DNA of 64,000 bases from Paraburkholderia nodosa DSM 21604 (GCF_000519185.1 NZ_JAFA01000010.1:210785-274784); one strand, 5' to 3'; positions 53,995 to 63,127 are shown, counted from the first letter of the stretch. Numbers and translations are program-made. The notes: generated from the letters alone by a model not told the origin.

Positions 53995-54618
53995 TCACAC
54001 GGCCATGCCAAGATCGGCAAAGCTGGTGACTTTCGCTTCGCAAGCGCGCGCAAGCTGCAAATCGTGGCTCGAAAAGAAGACCGTGCTGTCTTTGGCCAGA
54101 TTCCTGAACAGATCGATGAGAACCGCGCGCGCGGCGGCGTCGAGTCCGTTGCCCGGCTCGTCAGCAATGACGACGGCGGGCTCGCCCAGCATCGTCGCCG
54201 CCAGGAATATTTTCTTGCGGGTGCCGAGCGACATCTGCTCGAAGCGCTTCTCGAGGTGCGGAGCGAGGCCGAAGCGGTGCGCAAGATCGAGCGTGCGGGC
54301 GTCGACGACTGTCTTCTTTGTTGACGCCACGAGTTCGAGAAACGCCCGGCCCGTCTGGAACGGATACGCCATGCAGTCGTCGGGCACATAGGCCAGCGCG
54401 GATTTCGCCTTGAGCGCATCGGTACGCAGCGAATGACCGTCGAGCCAGACCTCTCCTTCGTCGGCGTCGATCGCGCCGGCAAGGATGCCGAGCAGCGTGG
54501 ACTTGCCGCTGCCGTTTTCATCGCAGAGGGCCACGCATCCAGCGCCGCTGGCGTGATGCAGTCCCTGGAAGATAACGCGCTCGCCAAAGCGTTTGCTGAG
54601 GTTTTCGAATCGAAGCAT
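53995..54618 (-). CDS. ABC transporter ATPase with altered Walker A
   Basis: This is a 207-residue single-domain ATPase. The P-loop reads DENGSGKST (33-41), where the first glycine of GxxGxGKS is Asp. The signature is MSLGTRKK (129-136), Walker B IADEP (D153, E154) and the H-loop H185. The LSLGTRKK-like signature is typical of exporters for peptides and of ABC-2-type systems. It pairs with the polytopic protein encoded 11 bases upstream; no binding-protein gene is present, so export is more likely than import. Whether it still hydrolyses ATP is uncertain given the P-loop change. The start at 54618 lacks a strong ribosome-binding site. Confidence 0.85.
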   Translation of the reverse strand: MLRFENLSKRFGERVIFQGLHHASGAGCVALCDENGSGKSTLLGILAGAIDADEGEVWLDGHSLRTDALKAKSALAYVPDDCMAYPFQTGRAFLELVASTKKTVVDARTLDLAHRFGLAPHLEKRFEQMSLGTRKKIFLAATMLGEPAVVIADEPGNGLDAAARAVLIDLFRNLAKDSTVFFSSHDLQLARACEAKVTSFADLGMAV

Positions 54619-54629
54619 GGTGGAATCAA

Positions 54630-55832
54630 TCAAGTGAACAATGGCCAGACGACAGCGACCCAGACCGCGGCCGACATCGTACCGAGCAGGACGGATTGTC
54701 GGGGCGCGTACCGTTGCGGGAGATACAGCAAGGCGATAAGCGGCGCGCCCGAGCACAAGAGCGACGCTGCCGGCCACCACGGCAAAACGCCGTGTGCAAC
54801 CAGCAGCAGCGGCGCAACGCATGCGAACGGCAGCGCCAGCGCGGCGACCGTCAGCATATCGGCACGAGGCTGCGCCGCCGCTGCAATCGGCAGCGATCGC
54901 ATGAACTGCCCGGCGCGAAGGTGCGCCGCGCGCAAATCGCGATAGGTCGTCGCGGCGATCAGCGCGATCACGGCCTGCGAAATCAACGTCAGGGGAACGG
55001 TGCGCGCGTCGAAATTCCAGAGTCCAAGCAGGAAGCATGTAGAGGCCGTGACGGAACCCATCATCAGGTAGCGTGCGAAGACGCCTGCGGCGCGATCCCA
55101 CACGATGCCGATCTGCAGCCTCATCACCGGCGAAAGCCCCTGCCCGACATTCGCGCGCACGCAACCCATGACGCGGCGTGAGAGTGCACCACGCCCTCCT
55201 GACCGTGAAGTCGAACCAGCCGGTGTATGGGCGATCGCAAACGCTGCGAGCACCAAGGGCATGACCAGCAGCGCGGGCCGGATCGGGTCGCTCGTCTGCA
55301 ACGCGACGACGAGGATGAGATTGGCGACGACCAATGGAACCGCGTTGCGCGCGCTGCGCGACAGCACAGTCAATTGCCATCCAAGCGTAATCAGCAGCAG
55401 GTCGAGAACGAACAGATAGTTGGCGGCCTTCTGAGGCAGAAAGGCCAGCGCGACCGCGGCGGCGAGCACGGGCAAAAACAGCGGCGTACTCGCGACGAGG
55501 ACGATCGCGATATCGACGGCGCGGCGGCGGCTATGGGAAGTGGGCAACGAATCGAGGAAGGTGGCGAACGCGCCGCCGGTGATGGCGCTACGTTGCGCGA
55601 GCACCCACAGCATGCCGACGGCTTCGAGCATGTGCACCCACATGAACCGCCATTCCATGCCATGCGAAGGCGCGAGCGCCGCGAGGACCGGCGCACCGAG
55701 AATCCGGGTCTGCGCGAACACAGGCATCGCCGGCAGCAACAGCAGGATTGAAAGCGTCAGCGCCTGCCAATGTCTGCGCAACAGACGAGACGTCGCGAGG
55801 GCGTACCAGCGCAGTCGGCAGGACAACATCAT
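54630..55832 (-). CDS. Polytopic membrane protein, probable ABC exporter permease
   Basis: This 400-residue protein has about 10-12 hydrophobic segments spread over its length and no recognisable EAA loop, so it is not an importer permease. It starts at tandem ATG codons (55830-55832 and 55827-55829). It precedes the ATPase gene by 11 bases, which makes it the likely membrane partner. It is divergent from the TonB-receptor operon, and both promoters lie in the 294-base region that contains the 44-bp palindrome. The family is not recognised; substrate unknown. Confidence 0.7.
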   Translation of the reverse strand: MMLSCRLRWYALATSRLLRRHWQALTLSILLLLPAMPVFAQTRILGAPVLAALAPSHGMEWRFMWVHMLEAVGMLWVLAQRSAITGGAFATFLDSLPTSHSRRRAVDIAIVLVASTPLFLPVLAAAVALAFLPQKAANYLFVLDLLLITLGWQLTVLSRSARNAVPLVVANLILVVALQTSDPIRPALLVMPLVLAAFAIAHTPAGSTSRSGGRGALSRRVMGCVRANVGQGLSPVMRLQIGIVWDRAAGVFARYLMMGSVTASTCFLLGLWNFDARTVPLTLISQAVIALIAATTYRDLRAAHLRAGQFMRSLPIAAAAQPRADMLTVAALALPFACVAPLLLVAHGVLPWWPAASLLCSGAPLIALLYLPQRYAPRQSVLLGTMSAAVWVAVVWPLFT

Positions 55833-56024
55833 CTTTTCAGGTTCCCTTAACGCAGTCGCGAAATCGTGCACGAGGTGGACTCGATATCGTGCCACGCCGG
55901 CTGCGGTGCAACAACCGCACTCGCCTTTCGTCGGCACTCTCGCGTCGATTATTTAAAATAACCTACAAATAACTTTCATATTTATTTCTTTACCTGCTTT
56001 CGATTTTTTATCCAGTCAACTATG

Positions 56025-56068
56025 GCGGGATCTAAATGCAATGTTATATCATTTCATTTAGATCCCGC
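56025..56068. repeat. 44-bp imperfect palindrome upstream of the TonB receptor
   Basis: GCGGGATCTAAATG (56025-56038) and CATTTAGATCCCGC (56055-56068) are perfectly complementary. After one mismatch AATG (56040-56043) pairs with CATT (56050-56053), leaving the loop TTATAT. No T-run follows on either strand. It lies 59 bases before the receptor start codon and about 190 bases before the divergent permease gene. The flanking DNA is unusually AT-rich. Confidence 0.7.
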
Positions 56069-56126
56069 GGCAAGGCGAAGCTTTGTGAGGTACGCGCGGA
56101 AAACAATAACGCTTCCAGACCGCATC

Positions 56127-58478
56127 ATGATCCACCGCACACTCATCGCCCGCGCGGCGCTAGTCTCGTTCGCCATGATCACGGCCAGTCAGGCGCAGGC
56201 CGCAGACGCCGACACCACACTCAACGGCACAGTGAAGGACACGACCGGGAAGCCGGTGGATCACGCCGCTGTCGTGCTCCAGGATGCGAGCGGCACTCAG
56301 GCAGGACAGACCACGACCGATGCGACTGGACACTTCGAACTCCTTCACGTTGCCACGGGCACTTATGCCGTGACCGTAACGGCGCCCGGTTTCGCTGCCG
56401 CTTCGCAGATCGCGACCACGGCGCCGGCGAGTCCGGCCAGCGTGGCCGTGGTTCTGGGCAAGGGCGACACGCTCGACGTGCAGGTCAATGCGAAGCGGCT
56501 CAACGAGGCACGCAACGGCCTGCTGCCGGAGACGGGCAGCAGCATCTACCGGATCACCCAGGCCGACATCCAGGCCATGCCGCAAGGCGAAAACACGCCG
56601 CTGAACCAGGTGCTGCTGCAGGCCCCAGGCGTCGCGGACGACTCATACGGCCAGCTGCATGTACGGGGCGACCACGCCGACCTGCAATACCGGATCAACG
56701 GCATTCTGATTCCCGAGCCGATCAGCGGTTTCGGGCAATCGCTCGATACGCGCATCATCGACCAGGTCAATCTCCTGACCGGCGCGCTGCCGGCCGAATA
56801 CGGCTACCGCACAGCCGGCATCGTGGATATCCGCACCAAATCGGGCGATCTCGGCAATGGCGGCTCGATCGATGTCTATGGCGGCAGCCACCAGACCATT
56901 CAGACGAGCGCCGATGTCTACGGCAGCAAGGGCGATTTCAGCTATTTCTTCAGCGGCTCGCTGGGCGAAAACAATCTCGGCATCGAGGCGCCCACCGCGT
57001 CGCCGAGCCCGATTCACGATCACACGCGCCAGGGCAATGCCTTCGGGTATATGTCGTACATCATCAACCCGCTCACGCGCGTGAGCGTGATGTTCGGCAC
57101 GACAGCCAACCAGTTCGAGATCCCGAATACGCCCGGCCTCACGCCAAACTTCATGCTCGCCGGCGTGCCGACGTTCGATTCCGCCAACCTGAACGAAACC
57201 CAGTCGGAGCTGAACAACTTCGCGGTCGTCGCGCTGCAGGGGACCAACGGCGGCGCCCTCGACTATCAGGTTGCGCTTTTCACGCGCTATACGCGCACCC
57301 AGTTCAACCCGGACCCGGTCGGCGACCTGATCTTCAACGGCGTCGCCTCGCAGGACTTCCACAGCGATACCGCCAACGGCCTGCAGGCCGATACCACGTA
57401 CCGGCTGAACGACCACCACACGCTGCGCGCCGGCGTGCTCTTTCAGCAGGAGCATGCGAACTTCTGGGACAACGTGACCGTTTTCCCCGCTGACGCCAAT
57501 GGCAATCAGACTTCGGATGTGCCCTTTACGCTTTCCGATTCGAGCAGCAAGACGGGCTACCTGTACAGCGCGTATCTCCAGGACGAGTGGAAGATCAACG
57601 ACAGGCTGACCCTGAACTACGGCCTGCGCTATGACGGCATGGACGAATACGTGCAGGCGAACCAGTTGAGTCCGCGCATTGGCGCGGTGTTCAAGCTGAC
57701 GCCCACCACGACATTTCATGCCGGCTACGCCCGCTACTTCACGCCGCCTTCGTTCGAACTGGTTTCCAGCTCCACCATCAGCCGCTTCAATGGCACGACT
57801 AATCAAAGCGAGGTCACACAGAACGATCCGGTGCAGCCCGAGCGCGCCGATTACTTCGATCTTGGCGTGACCCAGCAAATCGGCTCGGATCTCACGTTGG
57901 GGCTGGACGCTTACTACAAGAAAGCGCACAACCTGCTCGACCTCGGCCAGTTTGGCGCTGCGCTCATCTATACGCCGTTCAACTACCAGTACGGGCGTGT
58001 TTACGGCGTCGAATTCACGGCCAACTACAAGCATGAAAACGTGTCGGCGTATCTGAACCTCGCCTACAGCCGCGCGATGGGCAAGAACGTCACTTCCGCC
58101 CAGTTCAATTTCGGCGCGGACGAACTGGCCTATATCAGCAACAACTGGGTATTCCTCGATCACGACCAGCGCGTGACTGCGTCCTTCGGCGGCGCCTACA
58201 ACTGGCATCGCACCACTTTCACGATGGACGGCACGGCAGGCAGCGGCCTGCGCAACGGCTTTGCCAACACCGGCAAGATGCCCTTCTATGCACAGATCAA
58301 TCTGGCCGTCATCGAGCATTTCAACCTGCCCGTGGTCGGCAAGATGGATGGGCGTGTCGTGGTGATCAACGCTTTCGGCAGAACTTACGCGTTGCGCGAC
58401 GGTTCCGGCATCGGCGTGTTCGCGCCGCAGTACGGTCCTTATCGCGCGTTCTATGCCGGCCTGACCAAATACTTTTGA
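56127..58478 (+). CDS. TonB-dependent outer-membrane receptor with N-terminal CarboxypepD_reg domain
   Basis: This 783-residue protein has a signal peptide (about 1-26, ending SQAQAADA). A carboxypeptidase regulatory-like domain follows (about 30-112, NGTVKDTTGKPVDHAAVVLQ), then the plug (about 150-260, QLHVRGDHADLQYRINGI and RTAGIVDIRTKSG). The C-terminal barrel ends YAGLTKYF with the assembly Phe. It imports a ligand energised by the ExbB/ExbD/TonB set encoded right after it (26-base gap). The regulatory-like domain is reminiscent of carbohydrate- or oligopeptide-linked receptors; the ligand cannot be named. The ATG at 56127 is chosen for the signal peptide; no ribosome-binding site is clear. 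Confidence 0.93.
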   Translation: MIHRTLIARAALVSFAMITASQAQAADADTTLNGTVKDTTGKPVDHAAVVLQDASGTQAGQTTTDATGHFELLHVATGTYAVTVTAPGFAAASQIATTAPASPASVAVVLGKGDTLDVQVNAKRLNEARNGLLPETGSSIYRITQADIQAMPQGENTPLNQVLLQAPGVADDSYGQLHVRGDHADLQYRINGILIPEPISGFGQSLDTRIIDQVNLLTGALPAEYGYRTAGIVDIRTKSGDLGNGGSIDVYGGSHQTIQTSADVYGSKGDFSYFFSGSLGENNLGIEAPTASPSPIHDHTRQGNAFGYMSYIINPLTRVSVMFGTTANQFEIPNTPGLTPNFMLAGVPTFDSANLNETQSELNNFAVVALQGTNGGALDYQVALFTRYTRTQFNPDPVGDLIFNGVASQDFHSDTANGLQADTTYRLNDHHTLRAGVLFQQEHANFWDNVTVFPADANGNQTSDVPFTLSDSSSKTGYLYSAYLQDEWKINDRLTLNYGLRYDGMDEYVQANQLSPRIGAVFKLTPTTTFHAGYARYFTPPSFELVSSSTISRFNGTTNQSEVTQNDPVQPERADYFDLGVTQQIGSDLTLGLDAYYKKAHNLLDLGQFGAALIYTPFNYQYGRVYGVEFTANYKHENVSAYLNLAYSRAMGKNVTSAQFNFGADELAYISNNWVFLDHDQRVTASFGGAYNWHRTTFTMDGTAGSGLRNGFANTGKMPFYAQINLAVIEHFNLPVVGKMDGRVVVINAFGRTYALRDGSGIGVFAPQYGPYRAFYAGLTKYF

Positions 58479-58503
58479 CAGAACCAGATAACCGGGTGTT
58501 TCC

Positions 58504-59142
58504 ATGCAAGACTGGACAGGAATCATGCAGGCCGCGCGGGTTGGCGGATGGGTCGTTTATCCGCTCACGCTGCTCGCCATCGTTGCGCTCGTCATCACGC
58601 TCGATCGCGCCTGGGTGTTCTGGCGCTTCGCGGTCATTCCCGCTGCCCCGCAGGCGCAAGCCCATGCAGCGGACGATCCCGATCGTACCGCCGCGCTTCT
58701 GCGACTCCCCCCGCAGCACGCACTGCGCAGGCTGCTCGAACCGTTGATCGGTCACGCGGCAAAGCCCGCATGGTGGATCGAAGCGAGAGCGGGCGCGCTC
58801 GCACTCGACGTGCAGCGCGACATGTCGAGAGGCCTGTGGGTGCTCGAAACGATCGTGACAGCCGCACCGCTGCTCGGCCTGCTGGGGACGATCGTCGGCA
58901 TGATGCATGCGTTCCGGCTGATCGGAAATAGCGGCCTCGTCAATCCCGGCGGCGTCACCGGCGGCGTGGCGCAGGCGCTGGTTGCAACGGCCATCGGTCT
59001 CGTGATCGCACTGGTCTCGCTGTTCGCCTTCAACTATTTTTCGAGGCGTATCGACCGGCTCATGGACGAGCTCGAAGCGATCGTCAGCACGTGGCTCAGC
59101 AACGTGAGACTCGCACAGGAACACGAGGCGCAAACGTCATGA
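58504..59142 (+). CDS. exbB: ExbB/TolQ-type proton channel protein
   Basis: This 212-residue inner-membrane protein has three membrane segments (VVYPLTLLAIVALVITLDRAW in part, LLGLLGTIVGMMHAF, GLVIALVSLFAFNYF). The hallmark is GLLGTIVGMM followed by ATAIGLVIALVSLFAFN. It forms a pentameric channel with ExbD that uses the proton gradient to drive TonB. It is 25 bases after the receptor gene and overlaps exbD by four bases, so it is dedicated to this receptor. Confidence 0.93.
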   Translation: MQDWTGIMQAARVGGWVVYPLTLLAIVALVITLDRAWVFWRFAVIPAAPQAQAHAADDPDRTAALLRLPPQHALRRLLEPLIGHAAKPAWWIEARAGALALDVQRDMSRGLWVLETIVTAAPLLGLLGTIVGMMHAFRLIGNSGLVNPGGVTGGVAQALVATAIGLVIALVSLFAFNYFSRRIDRLMDELEAIVSTWLSNVRLAQEHEAQTS

Positions 59143-59543
59143 AGCTGCGCCGTTCCCGGGCATCGAAGCGCGGTCGCATCGAGATCATTCCGATGATCGA
59201 TGTGATGTTCTTCCTGCTCGCTACTTTCATGCTCGCGTCGCTCACGATGCAGCGGCTCGACGCAGTCAAACTCGATCTGCCGCGCGGCACGGCGCAACCG
59301 CTTGCCGCGCAGCAGCCCCTCACGCTCAGCGTAAGCCGCAGCGGACAGATCGCGGTGAACCGCCAGGACGTGCCGCTGAATGACGTAGCGGGAACGATAA
59401 AGCGCCTGCTCGCTGCCGATGGAAACGTCGTCGTCGCCGCGGATGCCGGGGCTCCGAACGGGCTGGTCGTGCAGGCCATGCTGCAGGCCCGCCTGGGCGG
59501 AGCCGGCCATTTCCTCATTGCGGTCCACCGTGACGAGCCGTAG
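59139..59543 (+). CDS. exbD: ExbD/TolR-type protein
   Basis: This 134-residue protein has a basic N-terminus, one membrane segment with the essential acid in IIPMIDVMFFLLATFML (D21), and a periplasmic domain. It works with ExbB as the rotor of the TonB motor. The ATG at 59139 overlaps the exbB stop (ATGA). The tonB reading frame probably starts inside its 3' end (GTG at 59530). Confidence 0.92.
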   Translation: MKLRRSRASKRGRIEIIPMIDVMFFLLATFMLASLTMQRLDAVKLDLPRGTAQPLAAQQPLTLSVSRSGQIAVNRQDVPLNDVAGTIKRLLAADGNVVVAADAGAPNGLVVQAMLQARLGGAGHFLIAVHRDEP

Positions 59544-60237
59544 CATCGCGCGCTTCGTCAGGCTGCTTGACGCGCGCGGCCCGCGAGCCGTGGCCGGATG
59601 CGCCGTGGCGCTCGCGGTGTGGACCGCATTCGTCAGTATCTTCGTGGCCGGTCTTGCGGAAAATCCGGAACCCGTCCGTCCGTTGACGCTCGATGCCCGC
59701 ATGGTAGAGATCATTACGCCGGCGCCGCCTCATCCGCCTACCACGGTCGCACGCCCTGCTCCGAACATCGCAACACCATCGCGCCCTGCGCGCGTGGTTC
59801 GGCCGATGAATCGGCCTGCGGCACCGGCTCCCACGCCGTTGCCTGCGCATACCGGATCTCCATTGCCTGCGGCTGCCGCCGCGCCGCCGGCCACCACAAC
59901 AGCGCATGCCAGCGCCGAAAACGCATCGGCTACCTCCGCCCCCTCTGACACCCGTTCTGCAGCGTCCGGCGATACCACAGCACATCCGCTCATCCAGCCG
60001 CTGCCGGTGCTTCCCGATGACCTGCGCGAGTCTGCGTACCAGGCCATCGCGCTAGCTCGCTTCACTATTCATCCGGACGGTTCGGTCGACGTCGCGCTCG
60101 TCAGACCCACCCAGAACCCGCGCCTGAACCAGCTGCTGCTGGAGACGCTTCGAAGCTGGCATTTTTTCCCTGCAATGAAGCAGGGGCATCCGGTCGAAAG
60201 CGAACAGGACATCCGCGTCCATTTCAATATCGAGTGA
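59530..60237 (+). CDS. tonB: TonB-family energy-transducing protein
   Basis: This protein of about 235 residues has an N-terminal membrane segment (about 19-38, AVAGCAVALAVWTAFVSIFV). A long Pro/Ala/Thr-rich periplasmic spacer (about 60-150) and a TonB C-terminal domain follow (about 160-235, FTIHPDGSVDVALVRPTQNP then SWHFFPA). It carries energy from ExbBD to the outer-membrane receptor. The start is inferred as GTG at 59530, overlapping the exbD stop by 14 bases, because the earlier frame overlaps exbD in full. The canonical YP motif before the first strand is not obvious here. Confidence 0.82.
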   Translation: MTSRSIARFVRLLDARGPRAVAGCAVALAVWTAFVSIFVAGLAENPEPVRPLTLDARMVEIITPAPPHPPTTVARPAPNIATPSRPARVVRPMNRPAAPAPTPLPAHTGSPLPAAAAAPPATTTAHASAENASATSAPSDTRSAASGDTTAHPLIQPLPVLPDDLRESAYQAIALARFTIHPDGSVDVALVRPTQNPRLNQLLLETLRSWHFFPAMKQGHPVESEQDIRVHFNIE

Positions 60238-60361
60238 GGCCGGCAGCGCGGCTGCTGACATATACTCGTCGTGCCGCGCCGGAAAACGCCTCGAAAGCCT
60301 CGACGGCTCGAGTCTGGTGCGGCCCCTTAAATCTGCCGCAATAGTGACTTCGTGATTTGAA

Positions 60362-61171
60362 ATGAGCGATGGCGTGGAGTACAAACGGCTCGTCGACCTT
60401 CCTGGACTGGTTCTTGGCACCGGGCGTTTCAAGGCGTTCAATTTCGACCGGCACTACCATCTTGACTATCACGTCGGGCTCGTGACCGAAGGGATTCAGC
60501 GCCAATGCGTGAACGGAGAGGCCGTGTTGCTCGGGCCGGGTCGCATCTCCTTGATGCCGCCCGGCGAGATGCATGACGGCGCTGCAGAAAGCGGCCATGC
60601 TTATACGCTGAGGACCTTCAGGCTGTCTCAGGACCTGCTGCAAGACGCCATGACCGAGGTAACGGACCCGGATCGCGGGCCCGAGCTGAAAGCCATGATG
60701 ATCGAAGATCCGACGCTGGCCGCGCGCTTGTTGCAGCTCCACGATGCGATGCGATCGTCGCCGGATGCCTCCTCGCTGTCCGTGCAGTCAGAATGGCTTT
60801 CCCTGCTTTATGTCCTGTTTAACCGGTCGGGAGCTATCAAGCCGGTGGCCACTAAAAGCACGCTCTCGCCAATGCATCGGCAACGGCTCAAAGACTATTG
60901 CCTGTTCCATCTAGCCGAGAAAATCACGCTCGACGAATTGGCCACCTTGTGCGGTCTAGGGCGCTTTCATTTTTTGCGTCGATTCAAGCAGACGGTCGGC
61001 ATGACGCCTCACGCCTGGCTGCTGCGTCTGCGACTGGAACACGCGTGCGCCTTGCTGGCACGCGGCAAGCCAACCATCGCCGAAGTCGCCCAGGGCGTCG
61101 GGTTCTACGATCAAAGCCATTTCAACCGGGCGTTCCGTCACGCGTTCGGCGTGGCCCCGTCCGCATACTGA
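60362..61171 (+). CDS. AraC-family transcriptional regulator
   Basis: This 269-residue protein has an N-terminal cupin-like sensor (about 10-90, with FDRHYHLDYHVGLVTEG and RISLMPPGEMHDG). Its C-terminal double helix-turn-helix (about 175-268) includes ITLDELATLCGLGRFHFLRRFKQ in part and VAQGVGFYDQSHFNRAFR. It follows tonB after 124 bases on the same strand and is the likely activator of the receptor cluster. The sensor pattern (HYH, MPPGEMH) resembles regulators of amino-acid efflux or degradation genes. The effector is not identifiable. Confidence 0.9.
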   Translation: MSDGVEYKRLVDLPGLVLGTGRFKAFNFDRHYHLDYHVGLVTEGIQRQCVNGEAVLLGPGRISLMPPGEMHDGAAESGHAYTLRTFRLSQDLLQDAMTEVTDPDRGPELKAMMIEDPTLAARLLQLHDAMRSSPDASSLSVQSEWLSLLYVLFNRSGAIKPVATKSTLSPMHRQRLKDYCLFHLAEKITLDELATLCGLGRFHFLRRFKQTVGMTPHAWLLRLRLEHACALLARGKPTIAEVAQGVGFYDQSHFNRAFRHAFGVAPSAY

Positions 61172-61293
61172 GCCGATGGGCCTTCGATCGCCTCGCGCGT
61201 CAATTTTTTACAAGCCAGCCATCCCCTTCCTCTTTAGGATCAGCAGAAGTTCGGCAACGGTTGGTCCGATCGCAAACCTGGAAGCCCATCGCA

Positions 61294-62220
61294 ATGAATC
61301 TGCACTTTGAAACCCCGTTGGTGGAGTCGCGCGCCTTGAGCGTCCCTGGTGAACACTCCGTGTGGCTGAAGCTCGACGCCTTGCAGCCATGTGGATCATT
61401 CAAGATCCGGGGCATCGGCCATGCTTGCGCTGTCCACCAAAGCCGTGGCGCGCAGCGTTTCGTTTCCTCGTCCGGGGGGAATGCGGGTCTTGCCGTGGCT
61501 TATGCGGGCCGGCGCCTGGGCATTCCAGTGCTTGTCGTGGTGCCGGAAACGACGACGGAGCGCGCCAAAGAGTTGCTCCGCCTCGAAGGCGCCGAGGTCG
61601 TGGTGCACGGCGGTTCCTGGCAAGAGGCAAACCAGTTCGCGCAGACTTTGCTGGGCGCGACGGACGCGTTTCTGCATCCCTTCGACGATCCGCTGCTGTG
61701 GCACGGCCATGCCTCGATGATCGATGAAGTGGCCCAGGCCCGCTTCAAGCCGGACGCCGTCGTGCTTTCCGTCGGCGGGGGCGGTCTGCTTTCTGGCGTG
61801 GTGGAAGGTCTGCAGCGCAATCGTTGGCACGACGTGCCGGTGTTGGCCGTCGAAACCGATGGCGCCGCGTCGCTCCATGCCGCTATCGAGGCGGGTCATA
61901 CGGTGGCGTTGCCCTGTATCTCCAGCGTCGCCACTTCGCTCGGCGCGAAGCGGGTGTGCGAGCAGGCATTGCGCTGCGTGCGCGAGCACCCTGTCCACAG
62001 CCTCGTCGTGTCGGATTCCAGCGCACTCGCGGCCTGCGAGCGTTTTCTCGCGGATCACCGCATTCTGGTCGAACCGGCTTGCGGCGCAGCGCTGTCTGTC
62101 GCCTACGACAGGCATCCGGCATTGGCCAGATACAAGAAGATTCTGGTTGTCGTATGCGGCGGCGCTACGACCACCATCGATCAGATACGCGCGTGGGCTA
62201 GCGAGGCAGAAAGCCGATGA
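61294..62220 (+). CDS. PLP-dependent serine/threonine dehydratase-like enzyme
   Basis: This 308-residue fold-type II enzyme has the PLP lysine in CGSFKIRG (K37), SSSGGNAGLAVAYAGRRLG for phosphate and Asn contact, the glycine loop VGGGGLLSG, and CGGATT near the end. This matches the eukaryotic-type L-serine dehydratase (SDS) group more than IlvA, which is longer and has regulatory domains. It would form pyruvate or 2-oxobutyrate plus ammonia from serine or threonine. GGAAG lies about 11 bases before the ATG; a longer frame upstream overlaps the AraC gene antigenically and is unlikely. It lies 122 bases after the AraC gene on the same strand. Confidence 0.9.
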   Translation: MNLHFETPLVESRALSVPGEHSVWLKLDALQPCGSFKIRGIGHACAVHQSRGAQRFVSSSGGNAGLAVAYAGRRLGIPVLVVVPETTTERAKELLRLEGAEVVVHGGSWQEANQFAQTLLGATDAFLHPFDDPLLWHGHASMIDEVAQARFKPDAVVLSVGGGGLLSGVVEGLQRNRWHDVPVLAVETDGAASLHAAIEAGHTVALPCISSVATSLGAKRVCEQALRCVREHPVHSLVVSDSSALAACERFLADHRILVEPACGAALSVAYDRHPALARYKKILVVVCGGATTTIDQIRAWASEAESR

Positions 62221-62361
62221 CCTTGTGCCCGCAACGGCGGAAACGGTAGAATCTTCTCCGCCGAAAATAGAGTGGCAGGTTGGTATCTCCTGCGCCCAGT
62301 TGTTGGGTTCTAATTCCGCCGCGGCGTCAACCTTACTTTCACCAAGTTGAGGGGACGCGCT

Positions 62362-63123
62362 GTGGAGAAGACGCTGCGCACCCCTCAGAATGAGGAGTCT
62401 GCACAGATGCGCAGCAATACAAAAGACCCGTCAACCGGAGCCGGAGCGCTGTTCAGCGGATCGACCTTCGACCGCGAAGCGCTGACCCGCCTGCTTCGGG
62501 AATGCGGCGACGAACCGACGTTCGAGCATTGCAGTTTCGACGGCGAAGATCTCTCCGGTCTCGATCTCGGCGCCGCCCGATTCACACAGTGCACCTTCGA
62601 GCGCACCCTGCTCGAGCACTGCGAACTCGCAAGAAGCCGCTGGTTGGCGTGCAAATGCGCAGCCGCAAGATTTCGCTACGCCAATCTGAGTGACGCGCGT
62701 TTCTACCGCAGCGATCTAAACAATACCGATTGGACAGGCTCGAAGCTCGCCTCGGCGGCGTTTACCGAGGTGAAGCTCACCGGCGCCCGCTTTGTCGACG
62801 CTCGCACGCTAGGGCTTAGCTTTCACGATTCGCTGCTCGTCGGCGCAGACCTGAAGGGGCTCTCCTTCCGGAAACAAACGCTCGAGGCGCTCAATTTTGC
62901 CGACGCGGACCTGTCCGACTGCGACTTTCGCGACGCCGTGTTCGAAGGCGGCAGCCTGAGCAACGCACAGTTACGCAACAGCCGCTTTGACGGCGCAGAC
63001 CTACGCTCTGTAGACCTAAGCGGTTTTCGACTCTCCGATGTGCTGCAGCATCTCAAGGGCACGATACTCTCCGTCGATCAAGCCGTGATGCTGGTTGGAG
63101 ACTGCGGCGTGCGCGTGTTGTAG
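62362..63123 (+). CDS. Pentapeptide-repeat protein
   Basis: This protein of about 253 residues consists mostly of A(D/N)LXX-type pentapeptides from about residue 40 to 225 (for example LSGLDLGAARFTQCTFERTL, ANLSDARFYRSDLNN). These fold into a right-handed square beta-helix that mimics DNA. Known relatives (McbG, Qnr, MfpA) protect gyrase from toxins or quinolones, but many are of unknown role, so gyrase protection is only one option. GTG at 62362 is preferred because GAGGGG lies 7 bases upstream; an ATG at 62407 is the alternative. A strong 12-bp hairpin follows the stop codon. Confidence 0.85.
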   Translation: MEKTLRTPQNEESAQMRSNTKDPSTGAGALFSGSTFDREALTRLLRECGDEPTFEHCSFDGEDLSGLDLGAARFTQCTFERTLLEHCELARSRWLACKCAAARFRYANLSDARFYRSDLNNTDWTGSKLASAAFTEVKLTGARFVDARTLGLSFHDSLLVGADLKGLSFRKQTLEALNFADADLSDCDFRDAVFEGGSLSNAQLRNSRFDGADLRSVDLSGFRLSDVLQHLKGTILSVDQAVMLVGDCGVRVL

Positions 63124-63127
63124 TTCG

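Noticed and set aside
53995..55380. Long form (461 residues) of the ABC ATPase.
   Set aside because: The first 250 residues lie inside the permease gene in another frame and lack any similarity; the ATPase fold begins at the ATG at 54618.
56643..58526. 627-codon minus-strand frame across the TonB receptor.
   Set aside because: Shadow of the receptor gene, which has signal peptide, plug and terminal Phe.
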